A stretch of DNA of 64,000 nucleotides, from positions 1 to 64,000 of the forward strand of contig NZ_LGUR01000224.1 of assembly GCF_001270495.1 (NCBI RefSeq), read 5' to 3'. Below, piece by piece: positions 26,117 to 34,881 of the stretch. The notes under the pieces were generated by a model, which was not told where the DNA came from, made no database searches, and saw only the letters and a program-made list of their open reading frames with translations. Numbering within the stretch: the stretch's first letter is position 1; the number at the start of each line of letters is the position of its first letter. Source of the stretch: Streptomyces viridochromogenes. Its GTDB lineage: Bacteria > Actinomycetota > Actinomycetes > Streptomycetales > Streptomycetaceae. The position numbers were made by a program, and so were the translations under genes.

Positions 26117-26640
26117 TACTGGTCCTCCAAGGAGAATCGCCAGCGGGTCTGGCTGAACGGCTCACCCTTACCGAAGCCGAAAACCGTGCGCGGCGCCACC
26201 GAGTAGACGTAGGCGTGTCCCGCACCGTGCTGGAAACAGCCGTCCGCCACGTCGAAGTGCCAGAAGCTGCCGTACTTGGTCTCCCACCCGGCGGCCAGTT
26301 CGCGTAGACGGGCGTCGTCGGTGATCCGTACCGCCTCGCCCTCCATCACCAGGTCGTAGCCCTTGTCCCAGGTGTTCGTGCCGGTCGTCAGGACGAGGTT
26401 CGGGTTCGCGGCGAGGTTCCTCGCCTTGCGCTCCTCCGGGCCCGTGCAGAAGTGCAGCGCGCCGTCCGACCAGACCGCCGGCAGCGGAGTCACATGCGGC
26501 CGTCCGTCCGGCCGTACCGTGGAGATCCAGAACAGCTCGGCCTCGGCCAGCAGCTTCTCGGCCTCGGCCCACGGGATCGCCGTGGCCGTCTCGTCGCTGT
26601 AGCGCGCGTCCAGCCGGGTCTGTGGTTGGTTGTCGGTCAT
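26116..26640 (-). CDS. Pyridoxamine 5'-phosphate oxidase-like flavin/F420-binding protein
   Basis: 174 aa from the ATG at 26640 (GGAGGG about 8 nt upstream). The split-barrel pattern LFWISTVRPDGRPHVTPLPAVWSDGALHFCTGPEERKARNL is characteristic of the PNPOx-like superfamily that binds FMN or F420. The conserved C-terminal residues of true PdxH are absent, so this is a general stress/reductase-type member. It is coupled to the VOC gene and divergent from glnE. The very long open frame extending upstream on this strand is a shadow of glnE. Confidence 0.87.
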   Translation of the reverse strand: MTDNQPQTRLDARYSDETATAIPWAEAEKLLAEAELFWISTVRPDGRPHVTPLPAVWSDGALHFCTGPEERKARNLAANPNLVLTTGTNTWDKGYDLVMEGEAVRITDDARLRELAAGWETKYGSFWHFDVADGCFQHGAGHAYVYSVAPRTVFGFGKGEPFSQTRWRFSLEDQ

Positions 26641-26657
26641 CGGACGCCCTCCAGATG

Positions 26658-26681
26658 TGTCGCCGGACGTGTCGCCGGACG
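26658..26681. repeat. 12-bp tandem duplication upstream of the PNPOx gene
   Basis: TGTCGCCGGACG occurs twice head to tail in the 171-nt region between the divergent PNPOx and glnE genes, just upstream of the PNPOx ribosome site. It may be replication slippage or part of the leader. Confidence 0.6.
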
Positions 26682-26811
26682 TATACCTCGACAAGGCAGA
26701 CCTCGCGCGGCGCCGGAACTCATCGGCGTCACTCCCCGGTACTCCGGCTAGGCTCGACCGCGTACGACCTTGATCGGGCGCGTACGGCCCCGATCGGACG
26801 GGAGGGCGAGC

Positions 26812-29811
26812 ATGACGGCGCCGGGGCGCAGGAGCAGTACCTTCACACGGCTGCTGCGGCACGGATTCACCGACCCGTCGGCCGCCGACCGGCTGCTGGA
26901 GAGCCCCGAACTCGCGCCGATCAAGAACGACCCGGTGCTGCTGGAGGCCCTCGGCGCCACCGCCGACCCCGACCTCGCCCTCCACGGCCTCGTCCGGCTG
27001 CTCGAAGCACAGCCCGGCCCCGCCGCCCAGCGGGAACTCCTCGACACGGTGATAGCGGCCAAGCCCCTGCGCGACCGGCTGCTCGGCGTGCTCGGCGCCT
27101 CCGCCGCCCTCGCCGACCACCTCGCCAAGCACTCCGGCGACTGGCAGGCGCTGGTCATGTACGAGCCGCGGGACCTGCACCCCGAGGTGGAGGAGTTCGA
27201 GCAGGGTCTCGCCGAGGCCACCGACCCCGTCTCCCTGCGCGTCGCCTACCGGCGCTGCCTGCTGTCCATCGCCGCGCGCGACGTCTGCGGCACCACCGAC
27301 GTGGCCCAGACCGCCGCCGAGCTCGCCGACCTCGCCACCGCGACCCTGCGCGCCGCCCTCGCCATCGCCCGAGCCGCCGCGCCGGAGGACGCCGCACAGT
27401 GCCGCCTCTCGGTGATCGCGATGGGCAAGTGCGGAGGCCATGAGCTCAACTACGTCTCCGACGTCGACGTCATCTTCGTCGGGGAGACCGCCGACGGCGC
27501 CGACGAGGCCAAGGCCCTGCGGTCGGCCACCAAGCTCGCCTCGCACATGATGCGGATCTGCTCCGAGACGACCGTCGAGGGATCCATCTGGCCCGTGGAC
27601 GCCAATCTGCGGCCCGAGGGCAGGAACGGCCCCCTGGTCCGCACCCTCAGCAGCCACCTCGCCTACTACCAGCGCTGGGCCAAGACCTGGGAGTTCCAGG
27701 CGCTGCTCAAGGCCCGCCCGGTGGCGGGCGACATCGAGCTGGGCGAGGAGTACGTCGCCGCGCTGGAACCCCTGGTGTGGAAGGCCGCCGAGCGGGAGAA
27801 CTTCGTCGCCGACGTGCAGAAGATGCGGCGAAGGGTCGTGGAGAACATCCCCGTCGCCGAGCTGGACCGCCAGCTCAAGCTCGGCCCCGGCGGCCTCCGG
27901 GACGTCGAGTTCGCCGTACAGCTGCTGCAGTTGGTACACGGCCGGGACGACGCCTCCCTGCGCAGCGGCACCACCCTGGACGCCCTCCAGGCGCTCGCCG
28001 CCGGTGGTTACGTCGGCCGTGCCGACGCGGCACAGCTCGACGACGCGTACCGCTACCTGCGTTCCATGGAGCACCGCATCCAGCTGTACCGGCTGCGGCG
28101 GACACACCTGGTGCCCGAGGACGAGGCCGACCTGCGGCGCATCGGCCGCTCCCTCGGCCTGCGCGTCGATCCGGTCGCCGAGCTGAACCGCGAGTGGAAA
28201 CGGCACGCGAGCGTCGTACGGCGGCTGCACGAGAAGTTGTTCTACCGGCCACTGCTCGATGCCGTCGCCCAACTCGCCCCGGGCGAGGCCCGGTTGAGCG
28301 CCGGGGCGGCACGGGAGCGGCTGGTCGCGCTCGGGTACGCCGATCCGGCCGCCGCGCTGCGGCATCTGGAGGCGCTCGCCTCCGGGGTGACACGGAAGGC
28401 GGCCATCCAACGCACGCTGCTGCCCGTGCTGCTGGGCTGGTTCGCGGACTCCGCCAACCCGGACGCGGGCCTGCTGAACTTCCGCAAGGTGTCGGACGCA
28501 CTCGGTAAGACGCCCTGGTATCTGCGGCTGTTGCGGGACGAGGGGGCCGCCGCCGAGAACCTCGCCCGCGTCCTGTCGGCGGGCCGGCTCGCCCCCGACC
28601 TGCTGATGCGGGCGCCGGAGGCCGTGGCGCTGCTCGGCGACGGGGACGGCGGGAGCGGGCTGGAGCCGCGCTCGCGGAGCCATCTGGAGCAGGAGATCCT
28701 CGCCGCGGTGCGCCGCGCGGACGGCGCCGCGCAGGCGGTCACCGCGGCCCGTGGGGTGCGCCGGCGGGAGCTGTTCCGTACGGTCGCCGTCGACGTCGTC
28801 GACTCCTACGGCACCGAGACGAAACCGGCCGAGGCCGACCGGGGCGCCCTGGTGGACCGGGTCGGCGCGGCGGTGTCGGACCTGACGGCGGCGACGTTGG
28901 CGGGCACGCTGCGGGCGGTGGTGCGCGAGGGGTGGGGCGACACCCTGCCGACCCGGTTCGCGATCATCGGCATGGGGCGCTTCGGGGGGCAGGAACTGGG
29001 ATACGGCAGTGACGCCGATGTTCTGTTCGTGCACGAGCCGCGGGACGGGGTCGACGAACACGAGGCCGCGGTGGCCGCGAACCGGGTCGTCGAGGAGATG
29101 CGCCGGCTGCTGCAGATGCCCAGCTCGGATCCGCCGCTGCTGATCGACGCCGATCTGCGGCCGGAGGGCAAGTCGGGTCCGCTGGTGCGCACGCTGAACT
29201 CGTACGCGGCGTATTACCGCCGGTGGTCGCTGGTGTGGGAGTCGCAGGCGTTGCTGCGGGCCGTGCCGGTCGCGGGGGACGCTGACCTGGGGCGCCGTTT
29301 CATCGAGCTGATCGATCCGCTGCGGTATCCGGCTGACGGGCTCGGCGACGACGCCGTACGGGAGATCCGGCGCCTGAAAGCCCGTATGGAGTCCGAGCGG
29401 CTGCCGCGCGGGTCCGATCCCAAGCTGCACACCAAACTCGGTCCCGGCGGGCTGTCCGACGTGGAGTGGACGGTGCAGCTCCTCCAGCTGCAGCACGGGT
29501 GGGACGAGCCGGGGCTGCGGACCACCCGGACCCGGGAGGCGCTCGCCGCCGCCTGTGCGGCGGGGCTCATCCCCGAGGAGGAGGCGGCGATCCTTGACGA
29601 GGCGTGGGTGCTGGCCACTCGGGTGCGCAATGCCGTGATGCTCGTGCGAGGGCGGGCCGGGGACACGTTTCCCTCGGACAGCCGGGAGCTGGCGGCGGTG
29701 GGGCGCTACCTGGGGTACGAGCCCGGTCACGTGGGGGACATGCTCGACGCGTACCGGCGTACCGCGCGGCGGGCTCGTGGCGTGGTGGAGGAGCTGTTCT
29801 ACGGGGGGTGA
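26812..29811 (+). CDS. glnE: Bifunctional glutamine synthetase adenylyltransferase/deadenylylase
   Basis: 999 aa from the ATG at 26812 (GGGAGG ribosome site). Two nucleotidyltransferase halves: the N-terminal half has NYVSDVDVIF near residue 213 and the C-terminal half LGYGSDADVLF near residue 730, each with the GxxSDxDxxF metal motif, each followed by DLRPEG and GPGGLRDVE / GPGGLSDVE. GlnE adds and removes AMP on the GSI tyrosine to tune ammonia assimilation; its target GSI gene is not in this window. Flanked by glnA2 and, further on, glnII. Confidence 0.96.
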   Translation: MTAPGRRSSTFTRLLRHGFTDPSAADRLLESPELAPIKNDPVLLEALGATADPDLALHGLVRLLEAQPGPAAQRELLDTVIAAKPLRDRLLGVLGASAALADHLAKHSGDWQALVMYEPRDLHPEVEEFEQGLAEATDPVSLRVAYRRCLLSIAARDVCGTTDVAQTAAELADLATATLRAALAIARAAAPEDAAQCRLSVIAMGKCGGHELNYVSDVDVIFVGETADGADEAKALRSATKLASHMMRICSETTVEGSIWPVDANLRPEGRNGPLVRTLSSHLAYYQRWAKTWEFQALLKARPVAGDIELGEEYVAALEPLVWKAAERENFVADVQKMRRRVVENIPVAELDRQLKLGPGGLRDVEFAVQLLQLVHGRDDASLRSGTTLDALQALAAGGYVGRADAAQLDDAYRYLRSMEHRIQLYRLRRTHLVPEDEADLRRIGRSLGLRVDPVAELNREWKRHASVVRRLHEKLFYRPLLDAVAQLAPGEARLSAGAARERLVALGYADPAAALRHLEALASGVTRKAAIQRTLLPVLLGWFADSANPDAGLLNFRKVSDALGKTPWYLRLLRDEGAAAENLARVLSAGRLAPDLLMRAPEAVALLGDGDGGSGLEPRSRSHLEQEILAAVRRADGAAQAVTAARGVRRRELFRTVAVDVVDSYGTETKPAEADRGALVDRVGAAVSDLTAATLAGTLRAVVREGWGDTLPTRFAIIGMGRFGGQELGYGSDADVLFVHEPRDGVDEHEAAVAANRVVEEMRRLLQMPSSDPPLLIDADLRPEGKSGPLVRTLNSYAAYYRRWSLVWESQALLRAVPVAGDADLGRRFIELIDPLRYPADGLGDDAVREIRRLKARMESERLPRGSDPKLHTKLGPGGLSDVEWTVQLLQLQHGWDEPGLRTTRTREALAAACAAGLIPEEEAAILDEAWVLATRVRNAVMLVRGRAGDTFPSDSRELAAVGRYLGYEPGHVGDMLDAYRRTARRARGVVEELFYGG

Positions 29812-29883
29812 CGGGTGCCTCCGGCGGTTGGGCCGGGAGTGCCTGCGGCGGCCTGTGCCGGTGAGCGGGGGTCCGCGTGGCGC

Positions 29884-30867
29884 CTACGGTCTTGTGGTGG
29901 GTCGGGGCCGCGCCGGGGTGTGTCCGTCCTCGGTCGGGCGGTTGCCGTTGGGCGGGACGTACTGTCCGTGGACGCCCGCCGTTGCGGGCGGAGACCCCCC
30001 GGCACGTCCTCTGCCCGCCATGGGCGGGTGCGGGTGCGTGTGTGGTTGCGCCACTCGCCTCGGGAGGGCGTGCGGGAGTGCTCCGTACCAGAGGCGGGCC
30101 ACCATGTAGCCGAAGGCCAGGCAGATCAGGCCGCCCACCGCGTCCAGCCAGAAGTGGTTGGCCGTCGCCACGATCACGACGAGGGTGGCCAGCGGGTACA
30201 GCAGACCCAGGACCCGGACCCAGGGGATCCTCGCCAGGGCGAAGATCGTCAGGCCCGACCAGACCGACCAGCCGATGTGCATCGACGGCATCGCGGCGTA
30301 CTGGTTCGACATGTTCTTCAGGTCGCCCGAGGCCATCGAACCCCAGGTGTCGTGGACCAGCACCGTGTCGATGAAGCCGCCGTTGGTCATCAGCCGTGGG
30401 GGAGCGAGCGGGTACAGGTAGTAACCGACAAGGGCCACTCCTGTGGTGGCGAACAGGACCAGGCGGGTCGCCGCGTAGCGCCCGGGGTGGCTGCGGTAGA
30501 GCCAGACCAGGACGGCCAGGGTGATGATGAAGTGCAGCGTCGCGTAGTAGTAGTTCATACCGACGACGAGCCAAGTCACCGAGTTCACGGTGTGGTTGAT
30601 CGACTCCTCGGCGGCCATGCCGAGTTGGTGCTCCAGCTTCCAGAGCCAGTCGGCGTTGCGCAGGGCTTCGGCCTTCTGCTCCGGTACCGCGTTGCGGATG
30701 AGTGAGTACGTCCAGTAACTCACCGCGATCAGCAGGATCTCGAACCAGAGGCGGGGGCGGCGTGGAGTGCGCAAGCGGCGCAGGGGACCCCGCCCCGTCT
30801 CGTCCGCGACGGGGGACGGAACGGCCGCTTCCCGGCCTTCCAGTGTCGTCACGGTCGTGTCACCCAT
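29884..30867 (-). CDS. PAP2/Aur1-like membrane phosphatase
   Basis: 327 aa from the ATG at 30867 (a GTG at 30873 is an alternative). Six membrane helices. The phosphatase motifs are APPRL, AAMPSMHIGWS (the PSxH motif with Met replacing Gly) and ANHFWLDAVGG (His and Asp). PSMH-type members include inositol-phosphoceramide-synthase-like and lipid-phosphate phosphatases, so it probably handles a polyprenyl or phospholipid phosphate at the outer membrane face. The C-terminal roughly 60 residues are Pro/Arg/His-rich and disordered. Convergent with glnE (72-nt gap). Confidence 0.9.
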   Translation of the reverse strand: MGDTTVTTLEGREAAVPSPVADETGRGPLRRLRTPRRPRLWFEILLIAVSYWTYSLIRNAVPEQKAEALRNADWLWKLEHQLGMAAEESINHTVNSVTWLVVGMNYYYATLHFIITLAVLVWLYRSHPGRYAATRLVLFATTGVALVGYYLYPLAPPRLMTNGGFIDTVLVHDTWGSMASGDLKNMSNQYAAMPSMHIGWSVWSGLTIFALARIPWVRVLGLLYPLATLVVIVATANHFWLDAVGGLICLAFGYMVARLWYGALPHALPRRVAQPHTHPHPPMAGRGRAGGSPPATAGVHGQYVPPNGNRPTEDGHTPARPRPTTRP

Positions 30868-30895
30868 GGGCACAGAGTCTGCCAGAAAAGACTTC

Positions 30896-30920
30896 CCCGA
30901 CCGATCATCCTCCGGTCGGG
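30896..30920 (-). terminator. Terminator after malR
   Basis: CCCGACCG and CGGTCGGG 8-bp arms with a 9-nt loop, 90 nt beyond the malR stop; read on the minus strand the hairpin is followed by GAAGTCTTTTCT. Confidence 0.7.
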
Positions 30921-31009
30921 TTCAGGATGCACGTTCTACGGCGGGCGTAGAGCCTCGTTCTCCTGCCGACGGAGGGGTGGACGCGGGGATTCTCCGCCTT
31001 GCGGACGAT

Positions 31010-32137
31010 TCAGGGCTGGTTTCTGTTCCCCGGTGCCGAAGCCGTCGAACCGCGCACCACCAGTTCCGGCATGAACACGAACTCGCTGTGGGGCGCCGGG
31101 GTCCCGCCGATCTCTTCGAGGAGCGTGCGTACCGCGGCCTGGCCCATCGCCGGGACCGGCTTGCGGACGGTGGTGAGGGGCGGGTCGGTGAAGGCGATCA
31201 GGGGGGAGTCGTCGAAGCCCACGACCGAGATGTCCGTCGGGACCTCCAGGCCGCGTTGCCGGGCCGCGCGTATCGCGCCCAGCGCCATCATGTCGCTGGC
31301 GCAGACGATCGCGGTGCAGCCGCGGTCGATGAGGGCCGTCGCGGCTGCCTGGCCGCCCTCCAGCGTGTAGAGGGAGTGCTGGATCAGGTCCGTCTCGATG
31401 GTGTCCGTGGGCAGGTTCAGCTGGTCCTGCATCGTGCGGACGAAACCCTCGATCTTGCGCTGGACGGGGACGAACCGCTTGGGGCCCAGGGCGAGGCCGA
31501 TGCGGGTGTGCCCGAGGGAGGCGAGGTGCGTGACCGACAGGGTCATCGCGGCGCGGTCGTCGGGGGAGATGAAGGGCGCCTGGACCTTGGGGGAGAAGCC
31601 GTCGACCAGGACGAAGGGGACGCCCTGGGCGCGCAGCCGCTCGTAGCGCTGCATGTCGGCGGTGGTGTCCGCGTGCAGGCCGGAGACGTAGATGATGCCG
31701 GCCACCCCGCGGTCCACGAGCATCTCCGTCAGCTCGTCCTCGGTGGAGCCGCCCGGCGTCTGCGTGGCCAGCACGGGGGTGTAGCCCTGCCTGGTCAGCG
31801 CCTGGCCGATGACCTGCGCCAGTGCAGGGAATATCGGGTTCTCCAGCTCTGGCGTGATCAGGCCCACCAGGCCCTCGCTGCGTTGCCGCAACCGCACCGG
31901 GCGCTCATAGCCGAGCACGTCGAGTGCGGCCAGCACGGACTGGCGAGTGGTGGCGGCGACGCCCGGCTTCCCGTTGAGGACGCGGCTGACGGTCGCTTCG
32001 CTCACCCCCGCCTGAGCAGCGATGTCTGCAAGCCGTGTGGTCACGGCACTGGACTGTACCGGCCGTATGTCGCCTTGCACACCAATCGGACGCCGCGGGC
32101 GACCTGTTGGGCGGCCCGGTCCGGGTTGCTGCGTCAT
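31010..32137 (-). CDS. malR: LacI-family maltose repressor MalR
   Basis: 375 aa from the ATG at 32137 (GGGAG ribosome site); a GTG at 32044 would start right at the DNA-binding domain but lacks a ribosome site. The LacI HTH and hinge are TRLADIAAQAGVSEATVSRVLNGKPGVAATTR (about 34-65), then a periplasmic-binding-fold domain with PIFPALAQVIGQALTRQGY and VVGFDDSPLIAFTDPPLTTVRKP. Divergent from malE, as in S. coelicolor, where MalR represses malEFG and amylase genes in the absence of maltose. CTTGC-type repeats in the gap are the likely sites. Confidence 0.94.
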   Translation of the reverse strand: MTQQPGPGRPTGRPRRPIGVQGDIRPVQSSAVTTRLADIAAQAGVSEATVSRVLNGKPGVAATTRQSVLAALDVLGYERPVRLRQRSEGLVGLITPELENPIFPALAQVIGQALTRQGYTPVLATQTPGGSTEDELTEMLVDRGVAGIIYVSGLHADTTADMQRYERLRAQGVPFVLVDGFSPKVQAPFISPDDRAAMTLSVTHLASLGHTRIGLALGPKRFVPVQRKIEGFVRTMQDQLNLPTDTIETDLIQHSLYTLEGGQAAATALIDRGCTAIVCASDMMALGAIRAARQRGLEVPTDISVVGFDDSPLIAFTDPPLTTVRKPVPAMGQAAVRTLLEEIGGTPAPHSEFVFMPELVVRGSTASAPGNRNQP

Positions 32138-32160
32138 CGCGCTCCCTCGTGAAAGTGATG

Positions 32161-32183
32161 GCAAGAGCTTGCAGAGTCTTGCA
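32161..32183. promoter_or_regulatory. MalR-type operator cluster near malR
   Basis: GCAAG-AG-CTTGC forms a palindrome at 32161-32172, followed by another CTTGCA at 32178-32183. These CTTGC half sites lie 24-46 nt upstream of malR and match those in front of malE, amylase and pullulanase, suggesting autoregulation. Confidence 0.65.
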
Positions 32184-32270
32184 CAACCAGCCTCCATAGT
32201 GCTCCACCCGTGTAAACAAGCGTCTCACCCCGGTCGCCAAGAGGTCACACCCGGATAACTTCGGAGACCT

Positions 32271-32323
32271 CTTGCACTTTTTTTCTGCAAGGTCTTTCGT
32301 AAGTCTTTCAACGCTGTTACGTT
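32271..32323 (+). promoter_or_regulatory. malE promoter and MalR operator
   Basis: CTTGCA (32271-32276) and TGCAAG (32286-32291) are inverted across 9 nt; further on, CTTTCG (32294-32299), CTTTCA and a -10-like TACGTT (32318-32323) match the amylase promoter layout. The remaining malR-malE gap (to 32487) holds a long leader with no other feature seen, ending in AAGGAG. Confidence 0.7.
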
Positions 32324-32487
32324 CACGTCGCCCGGCCGCCGCAACGGCGCAGTCGGCAAGACATCAGGGTCAGGCAGACGGGGCCGACCCTGAGGGCCCT
32401 GTCGCCGCGAGGCCCGCCCTTCGGGCGGACGACGGGAATGTGACGACACGGCCCACCTACACGGGCTTTCACCCTCAAGGAGATCTC

Positions 32488-33756
32488 ATGCGGCGTGGCA
32501 TAGCGGCCACCGCGCTGGTGGCGTCCCTCGCCCTCGCGGCGACGGCCTGCGGCGGGGACGACAGCGGTAGCGACTCGAGCGGGCCGGTCACCATCACCTG
32601 GTGGGACACCTCCAACGCCACCAATGAGGCGCCGACGTACCAGGCCCTGGTCAAGGAGTTCGAGGCCGCCAACAAGGACGTCAAGGTCAAGTACGTCAAC
32701 GTCCCCTTCGACCAGGCGCAGAACAAGTTCGACACCGCCGCCGGTTCCAAGGGCGCCCCGGACGTCCTGCGCTCCGAGGTCGGCTGGACCCCCGCCTTCG
32801 CCAAGAAGGGCTTCTTCGCGCCGCTGGACGGCACCGAGGCCCTCGCCGACCAGGCCAAGTTCCAGCCCAGCCTGATCGAGCAGGCCAAGTACGAGGGCAA
32901 GACGTACGGGGTTCCGTTCACCACGGACACCCTCGCCTTCGTCTATAACAAGGCCCTCTTCAAGAAGGCCGGCGTCGAGGCCCCCAAGACCTGGGGCGAC
33001 CTGAAGAAGGCCGCCGCCACGATCAAGGACAAGACCGGCGTCGACGGCTACTGGGGCTCCACCCAGGCCTACTACGCCCAGACGTTCCTCTACGGCGAGG
33101 GCACCGACACCGTCGACGCCGACGCCAAGAAGATCACCGTCAACTCGGCCGCGGCCAAGAAGGGCTACGGCACCTGGCTGAGCCTCTTCGACGGCAAGGG
33201 CCTCCACAAGGCCGACACCACCGCCGACGCCTACGCCCACATCCAGGAGGCGTTCGTCAGCGGCAAGGTCGCCGCGATCATGCAGGGCCCGTGGGAGATC
33301 ACCAACTTCTACAAGGGCTCCGCGTTCAAGGACAAGGCCAACCTCGGCATCGCCACCGTCCCGGCCGGCTCCTCCGGCAAGGCGGGCGCCCCGACCGGCG
33401 GCCACAACCTCTCCGTGTACGCCGGCTCCGACGAGGCGCACCAGAAGGCCGCGCTGAAGTTCGTGAACTTCATGACGTCGGCGAAGGCCCAGGAGACCAT
33501 TGCGCTGAAGAACTCCACGCTGCCCACGCGTGACGACGCCTACACGGACAAGGTCAAGGCCGACCCGGGCATCGCCGGCTACCAGACCGTCCTCGCCGCC
33601 GCCCAGCCGCGCCCGGCCCTGCCCGAGTACAGCTCGCTGTGGGTTCCGCTCGACACCGAGCTGCTCAAGGTCGCCGGGGGCAAGGAGTCCCTCGACAAGG
33701 GCCTGAGCACCGCGGAGACCGAGATCACCAAGCTGGTCCCGGACTTCAGCAAGTGA
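32488..33756 (+). CDS. malE: Maltose/maltodextrin-binding lipoprotein MalE
   Basis: 422 aa. A short lipoprotein signal ends at the lipobox AATAC (Cys21), then a Gly/Ser/Asp linker and the extracellular solute-binding domain (VTITWWDTSNATNEAPTYQ, GVPFTTDTLAFVYNK, AAIMQGPWEI). It captures maltose and malto-oligosaccharides outside the cell for MalFG. AAGGAG ribosome site. It is first in malEFG, under divergent MalR control, and followed by a strong hairpin that would make malE mRNA more abundant than malFG. Confidence 0.95.
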   Translation: MRRGIAATALVASLALAATACGGDDSGSDSSGPVTITWWDTSNATNEAPTYQALVKEFEAANKDVKVKYVNVPFDQAQNKFDTAAGSKGAPDVLRSEVGWTPAFAKKGFFAPLDGTEALADQAKFQPSLIEQAKYEGKTYGVPFTTDTLAFVYNKALFKKAGVEAPKTWGDLKKAAATIKDKTGVDGYWGSTQAYYAQTFLYGEGTDTVDADAKKITVNSAAAKKGYGTWLSLFDGKGLHKADTTADAYAHIQEAFVSGKVAAIMQGPWEITNFYKGSAFKDKANLGIATVPAGSSGKAGAPTGGHNLSVYAGSDEAHQKAALKFVNFMTSAKAQETIALKNSTLPTRDDAYTDKVKADPGIAGYQTVLAAAQPRPALPEYSSLWVPLDTELLKVAGGKESLDKGLSTAETEITKLVPDFSK

Positions 33757-33762
33757 CCCCGC

Positions 33763-33810
33763 GTGGCCGTCGGATCCTCCTGATCATGGGGGGAAGGATC
33801 CGACGGCCAC
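33763..33810 (+). terminator. Intercistronic hairpin malE-malF (partial terminator/stabiliser)
   Basis: GTGGCCGTCGGATCCT and AGGATCCGACGGCCAC, perfect 16-bp arms with a 16-nt loop, start 7 nt after the malE stop. malF follows without a new obvious promoter, so this probably limits readthrough or protects malE mRNA. Confidence 0.8.
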
Positions 33811-33863
33811 CGGCTGTGCGCCGTACACCCTGATCTGTCGATCCTCATGAAGGTTGTCGAACC

Positions 33864-34868
33864 ATGACAGTCGCCATCGACCGCGCGACCGGGAAGCCCC
33901 GAGGCGAACGCGGGCCTCGCCGTGGGCTCGGCCAGCGTTTGAAGCACGGCTACCAGAAGCACTGGTACGCCTACGCGATGATCGCCCCCGTGGTGATCGT
34001 CCTCGGCGTGCTCGTCGTGTACCCCCTGGTGTACGGCTTCTACCTCACCCTCACCGACGCCAACAGCCTCAACAGCGCCCGCACCATCGGCGTCAACGAG
34101 ATCGAGGCCACCTACAAGTTCATCGGCTTCGACAACTACGCCGACATCCTCTGGGGCGAGACGGCGTACGACCGCTTCTGGTCGCACTTCATCTGGACGG
34201 TCGTGTGGACGGCGGCCTGCGTCACCCTCCACTACACGATCGGCCTCGGCCTCGCCCTGCTGCTCAACCAGAAGCTGCGCGGGCGCACCCTGTACCGGCT
34301 GATCCTCATCCTGCCGTGGGCCGTGCCGACCTTCGTCACCGTCTTCGGCTGGCGGATCATGCTCGCCGACGGCGGCGTCGTGAACTCCTTCCTGGAGACA
34401 CTTCACCTGCCGACCCCGCTGTGGCTGGAGGACACCTTCTGGCAGCGGTTCGCCGCGATCATGGTGAACACCTGGTGCGGTGTGCCGTTCATGATGCTGT
34501 CGCTGCTCGGCGGGCTGCAGTCCATCGACTCCTCGCTCTACGAGGCCGCCGAGATGGACGGCGCGAGCAGATGGCAGCAGTTCCGGTACGTCACCCTGCC
34601 GGGCCTCAGGTCCGTCAGCTCCACCGTCGTACTGCTCGGCATCATCTGGACCTTCAACCAGTTCGCGATCATCTTCCTGCTGTTCGGCAAGACCGCCCCG
34701 GACGCCGACATCCTCGTCACCTGGGCCTACCGCCTCGGTTTCGGACAGCAGCCGCGCGACTTCGCGCAGTCGGCGGCCTACGGCATGCTGCTGCTGGCCA
34801 TCCTGATCGTCTTCACCTCCTTCTACCGCCGCTGGCTGAACCGCAACGACCAGCAGCTCGCGATCTGA
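33864..34868 (+). CDS. malF: Maltodextrin ABC transporter permease MalF
   Basis: 334 aa, about six to eight membrane helices. The cytosolic EAA loop YEAAEMDGASRWQQFRYVTLPGL contacts the ATPase. It forms the channel with MalG. No ATPase gene is in the cluster; in Streptomyces the shared ATPase MsiK is encoded elsewhere. GAAGG precedes the ATG. The malG start follows 13 nt after its stop. Confidence 0.95.
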   Translation: MTVAIDRATGKPRGERGPRRGLGQRLKHGYQKHWYAYAMIAPVVIVLGVLVVYPLVYGFYLTLTDANSLNSARTIGVNEIEATYKFIGFDNYADILWGETAYDRFWSHFIWTVVWTAACVTLHYTIGLGLALLLNQKLRGRTLYRLILILPWAVPTFVTVFGWRIMLADGGVVNSFLETLHLPTPLWLEDTFWQRFAAIMVNTWCGVPFMMLSLLGGLQSIDSSLYEAAEMDGASRWQQFRYVTLPGLRSVSSTVVLLGIIWTFNQFAIIFLLFGKTAPDADILVTWAYRLGFGQQPRDFAQSAAYGMLLLAILIVFTSFYRRWLNRNDQQLAI

Positions 34869-34881
34869 GGCAGGAGTCCCC

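Noticed and set aside
26116..29730. 1204-residue open frame on the minus strand ending in the PNPOx-like domain
   Set aside because: Only the last 174 residues are real; the rest is antisense to glnE. The ATG at 26640 has its own ribosome site.
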